Origin: Pseudomonadota bacterium
GTDB taxonomy: Bacteria; Pseudomonadota; Alphaproteobacteria; Acetobacterales; Acetobacteraceae
Length of the DNA stretch: 11,192 nt
Reading direction: 5' to 3'
Assembly: GCA_021845835.1 (NCBI GenBank)
Contig: JAJZVE010000091.1
Coordinates: forward strand, 1-11,192
Shown here: positions 1 through 6,688 of the stretch, one piece after another
Numbering within the stretch: the first letter of the stretch is position 1
Layout: each line of letters begins with the position of its first letter
The notes under the pieces: model-generated
The model's input: the letters and a program-made list of their open reading frames with translations, nothing else
The model's database searches: none
Told to the model about the DNA's origin: nothing
Translations under genes and position numbers: made by a program

Positions 1-1
1 C

Positions 2-1003
2 AACATCACGCACGCGCAGATGGCGGTGAACATCAGCCAGCGCGAGGCGGCGCTGCCGACCCGGCCAGGCGACGAGAGCATCCTGTGCGCGATGCCGCTG
101 TTTCACGTGTTCGCGGTCGCCATGTGTTTGCACCTGAGCGCCTATTGCCGGGGCAAGCTGGTGATCCTGCCGCGCTACAAGCCCGACCTCGTGCTGCAGC
201 AGATTGCACGGGAACGCATCACCCGTCTTCCGGCGGGGCCGACGGTGTTCATCGGGCTGATGAATCACCAGGACTTCGACGCGACCGATTTCACCTCGCT
301 GCGCACCGCCTATTCCGGCGCGGGGCCTTTGCCCGAGGACACGCTGCGCGAGTGGGAAAGGCGCACCGGCTGCCCGATCCTGGAAGGATTCGGGCAGACC
401 GAGTCCGGGCCGGTGCTCACCTATGTCCGCGAGGGCGGCCCCCGCAAGGCGGGATCGGTCGGGCCGGCGCTGCCATTGACCGAGGTGCAGATCGTCGATG
501 TCGAGACCGGATCGACGGTGCTGCCGGTCGGGGAAATCGGCGAGATTCGTGCCCGCGGCCCACAGATCATGTCCGGCTATCGCAACCGTCCCACGGAGAC
601 CGCCGAGGCACTGCGCGACGGCTGGCTCTACACCGGCGATATCGGCGAATTCGATGCCGGGGGCTATCTCTACGTGCGCGATCGCAAGAAGGACATGGCC
701 ATCGTCGGCGGATACAGCGTTTACCCGCGCGAGATCGACGAGGTTCTGCATGCCCATCCGGCGGTCAGGGAGGCCGCCGCCGCGGGCGTTCCCGACGCCT
801 ATTACGGCGAAAGCCTTCGCGCCTGCGTGGTCATGAAGGACGGCGCCAGCGCCACGGTCGAGGACATCCTGGCGTACTGCCGGGCCAATCTCGCCAGATA
901 CAAGGTTCCCACGAAGATCGTCATCGCCAGGGAACTGCCGAGAACCAACGTGGGGAAGGTCGATCGAAGGGCGCTGCGGCAGAAATTGGCCGATCAGGCG
1001 TGA
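2..1003 (+). CDS. Acyl-CoA synthetase (AMP-forming), 5'-truncated by window edge
   Basis: C-terminal 333 residues of an ANL-superfamily (AMP-binding) ligase, which activates a carboxylic acid to acyl-AMP and then to acyl-CoA. The frame is open to the left edge. The Met codon at 20 is internal, because the first residues read NITHAQMAVN, the segment that normally follows the P-loop, so roughly 170-190 N-terminal residues including the P-loop lie outside. Visible motifs, numbered from base 2: QTESG at 132-136 (the A5 adenylate-binding motif), YTGD with Asp213 (A7, ribose binding), DRKKD at the hinge near 227-231, and Lys319 in NVGKVDRR, the catalytic Lys of the C-terminal lid. The layout resembles long- or medium-chain fatty acyl-CoA ligases, but substrate cannot be assigned. 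It converges on clpP and is separated from the box cluster by minus-strand genes, so a role in benzoate use is not supported. Function class is certain; specificity is unknown. Confidence 0.9.
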   Translation, partial: NITHAQMAVNISQREAALPTRPGDESILCAMPLFHVFAVAMCLHLSAYCRGKLVILPRYKPDLVLQQIARERITRLPAGPTVFIGLMNHQDFDATDFTSLRTAYSGAGPLPEDTLREWERRTGCPILEGFGQTESGPVLTYVREGGPRKAGSVGPALPLTEVQIVDVETGSTVLPVGEIGEIRARGPQIMSGYRNRPTETAEALRDGWLYTGDIGEFDAGGYLYVRDRKKDMAIVGGYSVYPREIDEVLHAHPAVREAAAAGVPDAYYGESLRACVVMKDGASATVEDILAYCRANLARYKVPTKIVIARELPRTNVGKVDRRALRQKLADQA

Positions 1004-1008
1004 CCAGG

Positions 1009-1025
1009 GCCGCCGCTGCGGCGGC
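1009..1025 (+). terminator. GC-rich hairpin after acyl-CoA synthetase
   Basis: Six bases after the stop codon an inverted repeat GCCGCC / GGCGGC forms a 6-bp all-GC stem with a 5-nt loop, extendable to 7 bp with a 3-nt loop. It lies in the 55-bp gap between two convergent genes, where a terminator is expected. No T tract follows on either strand, so it is not a canonical intrinsic terminator. The assignment rests on position and symmetry only. Confidence 0.25.
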
Positions 1026-1058
1026 AGGCCGGCGTGACACCAGCCTGCGCCGACCGGA

Positions 1059-1724
1059 TCAGGCGGACAGTTCCGCCGCCGTAGCGATCACCCGCGATAC
1101 CATGCCGTAGGCGATCGCCTCCTCCGCGCTCATCCAGTAGTTGCGGTCGGTGTCGGTGGCGACCTTCTCGTAGGTCTGGCCGGTCTCGCGCGCGATCAGG
1201 CGGTTCAGCCGCTCGCGCATCTTCACGATCTCACGCGCCTCGATGTCGATATCCACCGCCGGACCGCGCACGCCGCCCATCGGCTGGTGCAGCAGGAAGC
1301 GCGTGTTGGGCAGGCAGAAGCGCCGCTCCCTGGCGCCGGCAAGGAAGATCAGCGCGCCGGCCGAGGCGACCCAGCCGGTGCCGATCATGCGTATCGGCGC
1401 CTCGGCATCGACGAAGCGGATCATGTCGTGGATGGTGTCGCCGCTCTCGACATGACCGCCGGGCGAATTGACGTAAACCTCGATCGGCGCCGCCGACTGG
1501 CCGACGAGCGCCAGCAGCCGCCCGGTCACGTCGCGCGCCAGCTTGTCGTCGATCGCGCCGAAGATCAGCACCTTGCGCTGGCGCAGCAGCCGGTGCTCCA
1601 GCTCGTTGATCGGCGCAGAGAGGGCCTTGTTCTCGTCCGGCTCCTGCGGCTCGGGGCCGCCCGGCTCAGGCACCTCGGGGTCGTGCGGCGGATCGGAGGC
1701 GAAGGGACGCATGCGGGGCTCCAT
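1059..1724 (-). CDS. clpP: ClpP-family serine protease subunit with Asn in place of catalytic Asp
   Basis: 221 residues, ClpP/crotonase-fold peptidase S14, the barrel-shaped proteolytic partner of Clp ATPases in the cytosol. Ser121 lies in GWVASAGAL (nucleophile) and His146 in LLHQPMGG, 25 residues apart as in E. coli ClpP (Ser97, His122). The E. coli Asp171 position, 49 residues after the His, aligns without gaps to Asn195 in DTDRNYW (codon AAC). The oxyanion segment NSPGGHVESG (86-95) is intact. The first ~35 residues are a Pro- and acid-rich extension not typical of ClpP. The start is supported by AGGAGG at 1733-1738, 8 bp upstream; Met5 is a weaker alternative. It is probably a secondary, alphaproteobacterial-type ClpP rather than the housekeeping copy next to clpX, which is not seen here. 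Neighbours give no functional link. Family is certain; whether it is active alone is open. Confidence 0.92.
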   Translation of the reverse strand: MEPRMRPFASDPPHDPEVPEPGGPEPQEPDENKALSAPINELEHRLLRQRKVLIFGAIDDKLARDVTGRLLALVGQSAAPIEVYVNSPGGHVESGDTIHDMIRFVDAEAPIRMIGTGWVASAGALIFLAGARERRFCLPNTRFLLHQPMGGVRGPAVDIDIEAREIVKMRERLNRLIARETGQTYEKVATDTDRNYWMSAEEAIAYGMVSRVIATAAELSA

Positions 1725-1784
1725 CGAACTCGCCTCCTATCTGGCCCGACGCGGCCGCGCTGTCCACCTGCGCGGGCGGCGAAA

Positions 1785-1796
1785 GGCGCCGGCGCC
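1785..1796. repeat. 12-bp perfect palindrome GGCGCCGGCGCC
   Basis: A self-complementary 12-mer in the 117-bp gap between the 43-codon lipoprotein gene and clpP. It could be a protein-binding site or a weak hairpin, but such GC-only palindromes arise easily in this base composition. No other feature is seen in the gap apart from the clpP ribosome binding site. Confidence 0.25.
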
Positions 1797-1841
1797 GCTC
1801 GCTGATCCCAGGACGGGCGCGGATACGCGGCGCGGCGGCGG

Positions 1842-1973
1842 TTACGGCACCACTTTTTCCGCCGTGTTGGTGATGGCGTGTCCCGCGGCCGACAGGTCCT
1901 CGCCGGCGCCGGCGACGGTGTTGCAGCCGGCGAGCAGCGCCAGCAGCGGCAGGGCGAGCAGAAACAGTCGCAT
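1842..1973 (-). CDS. Entericidin A/B family small lipoprotein (43 aa)
   Basis: A 43-residue protein with a signal peptide rich in Leu (MRLFLLALPLLALL) ending in the lipobox LAGC. Cys17 would be lipidated and become the mature N-terminus, leaving a 27-residue lipoprotein anchored in the cell envelope. The mature part CNTVAGAGEDLSAAGHAITN matches the Cys-Asn-Thr-hydrophobic-Gly-Gly-x-Asp-x-x-x-Gly-x-Ala-Ile pattern of the entericidin family. E. coli EcnA and EcnB form an antidote/toxin pair linked to stationary-phase lysis; most alphaproteobacterial members are uncharacterised. A GAGG motif precedes the ATG by about 8 bases. A paralogous gene lies 128 bp upstream on the same strand, and clpP starts 117 bp downstream on the same strand. 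Which role (toxin, antidote, or stress lipoprotein) applies cannot be read from sequence. Confidence 0.85.
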   Translation of the reverse strand: MRLFLLALPLLALLAGCNTVAGAGEDLSAAGHAITNTAEKVVP

Positions 1974-2006
1974 GGCCTGATCCTCACGACGGTGACGCCC
2001 GGCCGC

Positions 2007-2023
2007 CGCCGCAATCTGCGGCG
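2007..2023 (-). other. Hairpin between the two lipoprotein genes
   Basis: A perfect 7-bp inverted repeat (CGCCGCA / TGCGGCG) with a 3-nt loop lies in the 128-bp gap between the tandem entericidin-like genes, about 35 bp before the start codon of the downstream gene. It could attenuate or stabilise a shared transcript. No T tract follows on the minus strand. Function is inferred only from symmetry and position. Confidence 0.3.
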
Positions 2024-2101
2024 ACAGCCGGAACATTGCGTATCGGGCCACACCCGGCCGCCGATCGTCCAGCGGGATTTTCCTCCGCCGTCGCTCGTCC
2101 G

Positions 2102-2248
2102 CTACTGCGCGCTCTCCGCGCCGTTGGTGATGGCGTGGCCGGCGTTCGACATGTCCTGACCCGCCCCGGCCATCGTGTTGCAGGCGGCCAGCAGCGGCGC
2201 CGCGACGAGCACGGCAAGCAGCGGGGCGACAAGGCGCAATACACGCAT
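2102..2248 (-). CDS. Entericidin A/B family small lipoprotein (48 aa), paralogue
   Basis: A 48-residue protein, found by reading the minus strand directly because it is very short. Its signal peptide MRVLRLVAPLLAVLVAAPLL ends at the lipobox LAAC, with Cys23 as predicted lipidated residue. The mature part CNTMAGAGQDMSNAGHAITN is close to that of the downstream 43-residue gene (shared CNT-AGAG-D-S-AGHAITN), so the two are tandem duplicates. The start is supported by GAGGAA 4-9 bases upstream of the ATG; the stop is TAG. It would be the first gene of a minus-strand unit running towards clpP, and it is divergent from bclA. As with its neighbour, it resembles the E. coli ecnA/ecnB arrangement, but toxin and antidote roles cannot be told apart. 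Confidence 0.85.
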   Translation of the reverse strand: MRVLRLVAPLLAVLVAAPLLAACNTMAGAGQDMSNAGHAITNGAESAQ

Positions 2249-2557
2249 GGCTTCCTCGTTCCGATTGTTGCGAAAACAGCGGCAGGCCGCGCCGGACAGG
2301 CGCCGTCGCGCACTGTCCCGCCGCCGGCCCGTGCATCCTGCTGACGCCCGGCGGGGCGGAAAGTTCCGGTCGGCGACGACAGCAGCGAACCGGACCGGCC
2401 GCGTCGCCGCAATGAAAGATAATTCGGCCCGTCAGCCGGTACCCCCGGCGGCTCCTGCATCATGTTGCGGCTTCGACCCCGCCTCGTCATAGTCCGCAGG
2501 CAGGCGGGCGGGGTGGCGCCCGCTCCCGCCGCCGGTTCGGTGCGAAGGGAGGTCAGG
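2249..2557. promoter_or_regulatory. 309-bp divergent intergenic region upstream of bclA
   Basis: This region separates the minus-strand lipoprotein genes from bclA and must hold promoters for both. I see no convincing gene in it. A single AT-richer patch at about 2411-2425 contains GATAAT at 2418-2423, a 5/6 match to a sigma-70 -10 box, with no good -35 at standard spacing. That would suit an activated or weak promoter for bclA with a leader of about 130 nt. A TGCA at 2456-2459 followed after 6 nt by TGCG (2466-2469) lies just downstream and recalls the TGCA repeats reported in BzdR operators; this link is inference. The bclA ribosome binding site GGGAGG is at 2547-2552. Confidence 0.35.
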
Positions 2558-4141
2558 ATGGACGCAGCCGCACCCGGCCAGTTCCGGGACAATGCCGTCT
2601 TCTGGCTCCTTGACCGCCATCTGTCGGAGGGCCGGGGCGATCATCCGGCGTTCATCGACCCGCATCGCCGCCTGACCTACGCGGCGCTGGCCGAGGCGAG
2701 CGCGCGCTTCGCCGGCGGGCTGGCCGCGGCGGGCATCGGGCGGGAACGGCGGCTGCTGATGCTCATGCTCGACACGGTGGATTTCCCCGTCGCGTTCCTG
2801 GGCGCGCTGCGCGCCGGCGTGGTGCCGGTGCCGGTCAACACGCTGCTGCCGCCGGAGCAGGTGGCCTACATGCTGGCGGACAGCCGGGCAGAGGCGGTGT
2901 GCGTGTCCGCCCCCTGCCTGGCCGCGCTGGGCGAGGTGATCGCCGCCTCGCCGTATCTGCGGCTGGTGCTGGTCGCGGGCGTGGACGGCGCGCCGGTACG
3001 GGACCTGCCGGCCGGAGGGCGCGACGTCGCCGCCTTCGTCGCGACCGCGCCGGCGGCGCCGGAGCCGCTGGCGGCGAGCGCGGACGAGGTGGCGTTCTGG
3101 CTCTATTCCTCCGGTTCGACCGGCGTGCCCAAGGGCACGAAGCATGTGCATGGCAGCCTGCGCGCCACGGCCGACACCTATGCTGCGCAGGTGCTCGGCA
3201 TTCGCGCCGACGACGTGGTGTTCTCGGCGGCCAAGATGTTCTTCGCCTATGGCCTGGGCAACGCGCTGACCTTCCCGATGTCGGTCGGCGCCACCACCAT
3301 TCTGCTGCCGGACCGGCCGGCGCCCGACGCGGTGCTGGGCGTGCTGCGGGCGCGGCAGCCGACCATCTTCTGCGCGGTGCCGACGCTGTATGCGGCGCTG
3401 CTCGTGCAGCCCGCGCTCGGCCACGGCGCCGGGTCGGCGCGGCTGCGAATCTGCGTCTCCGCCGGCGAGCCGCTGCCCGAGCATGTCGGGCGGCGCTGGT
3501 CGGAGGTGGTGGGCGCCGACATCCTGGACGGCATCGGCAGCACCGAGATGCTGCACATCTTCGTCAGCAACCGGCCCGACCGGCTGCGCTACGGCACCAC
3601 GGGGATCGCCGTACCGGGCTACGATGTGCGCATCGTGGACGAGCACGACCGCGACGTGGCGCCGGGCGACACCGGGGAAATGCTGGTGCGCGGGCCGTCG
3701 GCGGCCGAGGGCTACTGGAACCAGCGCGAGCGGTCGCGGCGCACCTTCCAGGGCGAATGGACCCGCACCGGCGACAAATACGTGCAGGAACCGGACGGCT
3801 GCTACCGCTATCAGGGCCGCGCCGACGACATGTTCAAGGTGAGCGGCATCTGGGTCTCGCCGTTCGAGGTGGAAGCGGCGCTGATGACGCACGCGGCGGT
3901 GCAGGAAGCCGCGGTGGTGGGGCGGCAGGACGCGGACGGGCTGGTCAAGCCGATGGCGTTCGTGGTGCTGAAACCTGGTTACGACACCGACGCGGCGCTG
4001 CTGGAGGAACTGAAATCGTGGGTGAAGGAGCGGGCCGGCGTCTGGAAGTATCCGCGCTGGCTGCAGGTGGTGGACGAACTGCCGAAAACGGCAACCGGGA
4101 AGATCCAGCGTTTCAGGCTGCGCGCCACCCTGGCGCCATGA
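2558..4141 (+). CDS. bclA: Benzoate-CoA ligase
   Basis: 527 residues, the usual length for benzoate-CoA ligases of the ANL superfamily. It converts benzoate, ATP and CoA to benzoyl-CoA, AMP and PPi, the entry step of the pathway, in the cytosol. P-loop YSSGSTGVPKG at 183-193; VVFSAAKMFFAYGLGNALTF from 220 is the signature segment of benzoate/4-hydroxybenzoate-CoA ligases; IGSTEM at 326-331; TGD at 404-406; hinge region near 421-424; catalytic Lys515 in TATGKIQRF. An in-frame ATG lies at 2462, but the chosen ATG at 2558 has GGGAGG 5-10 bases upstream and gives the family's normal N-terminus (PGQFRDNAVFWLLDRH). The upstream 32 residues look like translated leader. The stop overlaps the next start as ATGA. 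Close relatives act on 2-aminobenzoate, 4-hydroxybenzoate or fluorinated benzoates, so exact specificity is inferred mainly from the box context. Confidence 0.95.
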   Translation: MDAAAPGQFRDNAVFWLLDRHLSEGRGDHPAFIDPHRRLTYAALAEASARFAGGLAAAGIGRERRLLMLMLDTVDFPVAFLGALRAGVVPVPVNTLLPPEQVAYMLADSRAEAVCVSAPCLAALGEVIAASPYLRLVLVAGVDGAPVRDLPAGGRDVAAFVATAPAAPEPLAASADEVAFWLYSSGSTGVPKGTKHVHGSLRATADTYAAQVLGIRADDVVFSAAKMFFAYGLGNALTFPMSVGATTILLPDRPAPDAVLGVLRARQPTIFCAVPTLYAALLVQPALGHGAGSARLRICVSAGEPLPEHVGRRWSEVVGADILDGIGSTEMLHIFVSNRPDRLRYGTTGIAVPGYDVRIVDEHDRDVAPGDTGEMLVRGPSAAEGYWNQRERSRRTFQGEWTRTGDKYVQEPDGCYRYQGRADDMFKVSGIWVSPFEVEAALMTHAAVQEAAVVGRQDADGLVKPMAFVVLKPGYDTDAALLEELKSWVKERAGVWKYPRWLQVVDELPKTATGKIQRFRLRATLAP

Positions 4142-4935
4142 CGCCTGGGGAGATCGGGCTCGCCGAAGGGCGGCTGGAGACCGGCTGGTGGGGGCCGGGA
4201 CCGGACGCCGCGCCGACGCTGGTGCTGCTGCACGAGGGACTCGGCAGCCTCGGCCTGTGGCGGCAGTTCCCGGCGCGGCTCGCCGCGGCGACCGGGTGCG
4301 GCGTGTTCGCCTATTCCCGCTTCGGCTATGGCGGTTCCGACCCGGCCGCGCTGCCGCGGCCGCTCGACTACATGCAGCGCGAGGCGCGGCTGGTGCTGCC
4401 GCGCGTGCTGGACGCGATCGGACTGCGGCGCGGCGTGCTGGTCGGACATTCCGACGGCGGCTCGATCGCGGCGATTTATGCAGGTTCCTTTCAGGATTGC
4501 CGGATCGCCGGCCTGGTGCTGCTGGCGCCGCATTTCTTCACCGAGCCGATGGGGCTGGCCGCCATCGCCGAGACCGGCCGGCGCTTCCGCGACAGCGACC
4601 TGCCCGCGCGTCTCGCCCGCCACCACCGCGAGCCGGCGGCGACGTTCCGGGGCTGGCACGACGCCTGGCTCGATCCGGATTTTCCCGCCGTCTTCGACCT
4701 GCGGCCCGACATCGCCCGGATCCGCGCGCCGATCCTCGCCATCCAGGGCGAGGCGGACCCGTACGGCACGGCCGATCAACTCCGCGTGTTGCAGCGCGAG
4801 AGCGATTGCCCGGTCGAGGTGGAGATGCTGCCCGGGGTCGCGCACGCGGCGCACGCCGACGCGCCGGATGCCGTGCTGGCGGCGGTGCGCGACTTCACGA
4901 CGCGCCTGTTCGGAACGCCACAACAAGAAAAATAA
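4138..4935 (+). CDS. Alpha/beta hydrolase of the box operon
   Basis: 265 residues, single-domain alpha/beta hydrolase. The nucleophile is Ser105 in the elbow GHSDG (103-107); the likely acid is Asp207 in GEADPYG, and the likely base is His236 in LPGVAHAAH (His239 is the alternative). LLHEGLGS at 30-37 supplies the HxG oxyanion segment, here HEG. There is no signal peptide, so it is cytosolic. The ATG overlaps the bclA stop (ATGA) and has no clear Shine-Dalgarno, which points to translational coupling with the ligase. Hydrolase genes of this kind are found in other box clusters, where a lactone hydrolase role has been suggested. Other options are a thioesterase that releases CoA from stalled benzoyl-CoA intermediates, or an esterase that yields benzoate from an ester. 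The substrate is not known, and I give no symbol. Confidence 0.88.
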   Translation: MTPGEIGLAEGRLETGWWGPGPDAAPTLVLLHEGLGSLGLWRQFPARLAAATGCGVFAYSRFGYGGSDPAALPRPLDYMQREARLVLPRVLDAIGLRRGVLVGHSDGGSIAAIYAGSFQDCRIAGLVLLAPHFFTEPMGLAAIAETGRRFRDSDLPARLARHHREPAATFRGWHDAWLDPDFPAVFDLRPDIARIRAPILAIQGEADPYGTADQLRVLQRESDCPVEVEMLPGVAHAAHADAPDAVLAAVRDFTTRLFGTPQQEK

Positions 4936-5016
4936 TGCAATTCGCCTGACCTTGTGTCGGCGAGGGTGCGCATTATATCGCCCAGACCGCGCTGACGCCG
5001 GCGAAGGGAGAAACGC
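4936..5016 (+). promoter_or_regulatory. Possible internal promoter/operator before boxC
   Basis: An AT-rich island in an otherwise GC-rich operon. TTGTGT at 4952-4957 and TATATC at 4974-4979 are 16 bp apart and could serve as -35 and -10 boxes (partial matches), placing a start near 4986 and a 30-nt leader. TGCA at 4936-4939 and TGCGCA at 4967-4972 flank or overlap it, and BzdR-type regulators are reported to bind TGCA repeats, so a BoxR site is possible. AAGGGAGAAACGC before the boxC ATG is its ribosome binding site. The island itself is visible; promoter function is inferred. Confidence 0.4.
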
Positions 5017-6666
5017 ATGCCCGACATCGACTTCCGCACCGACCCGACGCGCTACCGACACTGGAAGCTGGAATTCGACGGCCCGGTCGCGCATCTGGTT
5101 ATGGACGTCGATCCCGCCGGCGGGCTGCTGGACGGCTATGAGCTGAAGCTCAATTCCTACGACCTCGGCGTCGATATCGAGCTGGCGGACGCGATCCAGC
5201 GGCTGCGCTTCGAGCATCCCGAAGTGGGCGCGGTTGTCATCCGTTCCGGCAAGGAAGGCGTGTTCTGCGCCGGCGCCAACATCCGCATGCTCGGCCGCGC
5301 GACGCACGGCCACAAGGTGAATTTCTGCAAGTTCACCAACGAGACGCGCTGCGCCATCGAGGATGCGACGGAGAATTCCAGGCAGGTCTATCTCTGCGCG
5401 GTGAACGGCCCGGCCGCCGGCGGCGGCTATGAACTGGCCGTCGCCTGCGAGCACATCATGCTGATCGACGACCGCCGCTCCTCCGTCGCGCTGCCGGAGA
5501 TGCCGCTGCTCGCGGTGCTGCCGGGCACCGGCGGGCTGACGCGCGTGACCGACAAGCGCCGCGTGCGGCGCGACCTGGCCGACGTGTTCTGCTCGGTCGA
5601 GGAAGGCGTGCGCGGCAAGCGCGCGGTCGCGTGGCGGCTGGTGGACGAGGTGGTGCCGCCGTCGGCGTGGCAGGCGCGCGTGGCCGAGCGCGCGCGGGAA
5701 TTCGCCGCCCGCAGCGACCGGCCGCGCGATGCCGGGGGCGTCGCGCTGACGCCGCTTGCGCGCCACGTCGAGGGCGACACGATCCGCTGGAGCACGGTTA
5801 CGGTGGAGCTGGACCGCGCCGGCCACCGCGCCGCCATCAGCGTGACCGCCCCCGCCGCCGCGCCGCCGGCGACGCCGGAGGCAGCAAAGTCGGCTGAGTT
5901 CTGGCCGTTGCGCATGGCGCGCGAACTCGATGATGCGATCATGCATCTGCGCACCAACGAGCCGGAACTCGGCTTGTGGGTTCTCAGGACGCAGGGCAAC
6001 GCCGCCGCCGTGCTGGCGCATGACGCATTCCTGGAAACCCACGCATCGGACTGGTTCGTCCGCGAAGTGCGGCTCTATCTCAAGCGCGTGCTGAAACGGC
6101 TGGACGTGACCTCGCGCAGCCTGATCGCGCTGATCGAGCCGGGCAGTTGCTTCGCCGGCACGCTCGCCGAACTCGCCTTCGCGGCCGATCGCGCCGTGAT
6201 GTTCAGCGGCACACGCGCCGGCGACAACCGGCCGCCGGCCACGCTTGCGCTGTCGCCGCTCAATTTCGGCGCCTATCCGATGGGCAACGGGCTGACGCGG
6301 CTGCAGGCGCGGTTCTGGGGCGAACCCGGCAGCGTCGGCCGCGCCGAAGCGAACATCGGCGCGCGCATCGCGGCGGAGGAAGCCGAGGCGCTCGGCCTCG
6401 TCACCGTCGCCTATGACGAGACCGACTGGGACGACGAGGTGCGCATCCTGCTGGAGGAGCGGGCAAGTTTCTCGCCCGACGCACTGACGGGCATGGAGGC
6501 GAACCTGCGCTTCGTCGGCCCGGAGACGATGGAGACGCGCATCTTCGGCCGGCTCACCGCGTGGCAGAACTGGATTTTCCAGCGCGCCAACGCGGTCGGC
6601 GAACAAGGTGCTCTGAAGCGCTACGGCAGCGGCGTGCAGCCGAGCTACGACCGCGCGCGCGTGTAA
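5017..6666 (+). CDS. boxC: Benzoyl-CoA-dihydrodiol lyase / 2,3-epoxybenzoyl-CoA dihydrolase BoxC
   Basis: 549 residues, matching the ~555 of known BoxC. It opens the ring of 2,3-epoxybenzoyl-CoA with two waters, giving 3,4-dehydroadipyl-CoA semialdehyde and formate without O2. The N-terminal half is a crotonase (enoyl-CoA hydratase) domain: FCAGANIRML at 83-92 and the oxyanion-hole segment GPAAGGGYELAVACE at 131-145, with Glu139 and Glu161 (ALPEMPLL) as candidate acid/base residues. A second, degenerate crotonase-like half follows (SLIALIEPGSCFAGTLAELA from 368), joined by an Ala/Pro-rich linker near 278-291. The double-length crotonase plan and segments such as LDGYELKLNSYDLGVDIELA (38-57) are specific to BoxC. 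The ribosome binding site GGGAG lies ~8 bases upstream. boxB follows after 22 bp, so the two are co-transcribed. Identification is firm. Confidence 0.96.
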   Translation: MPDIDFRTDPTRYRHWKLEFDGPVAHLVMDVDPAGGLLDGYELKLNSYDLGVDIELADAIQRLRFEHPEVGAVVIRSGKEGVFCAGANIRMLGRATHGHKVNFCKFTNETRCAIEDATENSRQVYLCAVNGPAAGGGYELAVACEHIMLIDDRRSSVALPEMPLLAVLPGTGGLTRVTDKRRVRRDLADVFCSVEEGVRGKRAVAWRLVDEVVPPSAWQARVAERAREFAARSDRPRDAGGVALTPLARHVEGDTIRWSTVTVELDRAGHRAAISVTAPAAAPPATPEAAKSAEFWPLRMARELDDAIMHLRTNEPELGLWVLRTQGNAAAVLAHDAFLETHASDWFVREVRLYLKRVLKRLDVTSRSLIALIEPGSCFAGTLAELAFAADRAVMFSGTRAGDNRPPATLALSPLNFGAYPMGNGLTRLQARFWGEPGSVGRAEANIGARIAAEEAEALGLVTVAYDETDWDDEVRILLEERASFSPDALTGMEANLRFVGPETMETRIFGRLTAWQNWIFQRANAVGEQGALKRYGSGVQPSYDRARV

Positions 6667-6688
6667 CGAGAGGCAGGGAGGCGCAGCA

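Noticed and set aside
2462..2557. In-frame upstream ATG that would add 32 residues to BclA
   Set aside because: No ribosome binding site at 2462 and the added residues are unlike ligase N-termini; the ATG at 2558 has GGGAGG and gives the expected length.
2432..3892. A 486-codon minus-strand frame opposite bclA
   Set aside because: Low-complexity Arg/His/Gln composition with no domain; a shadow of bclA.
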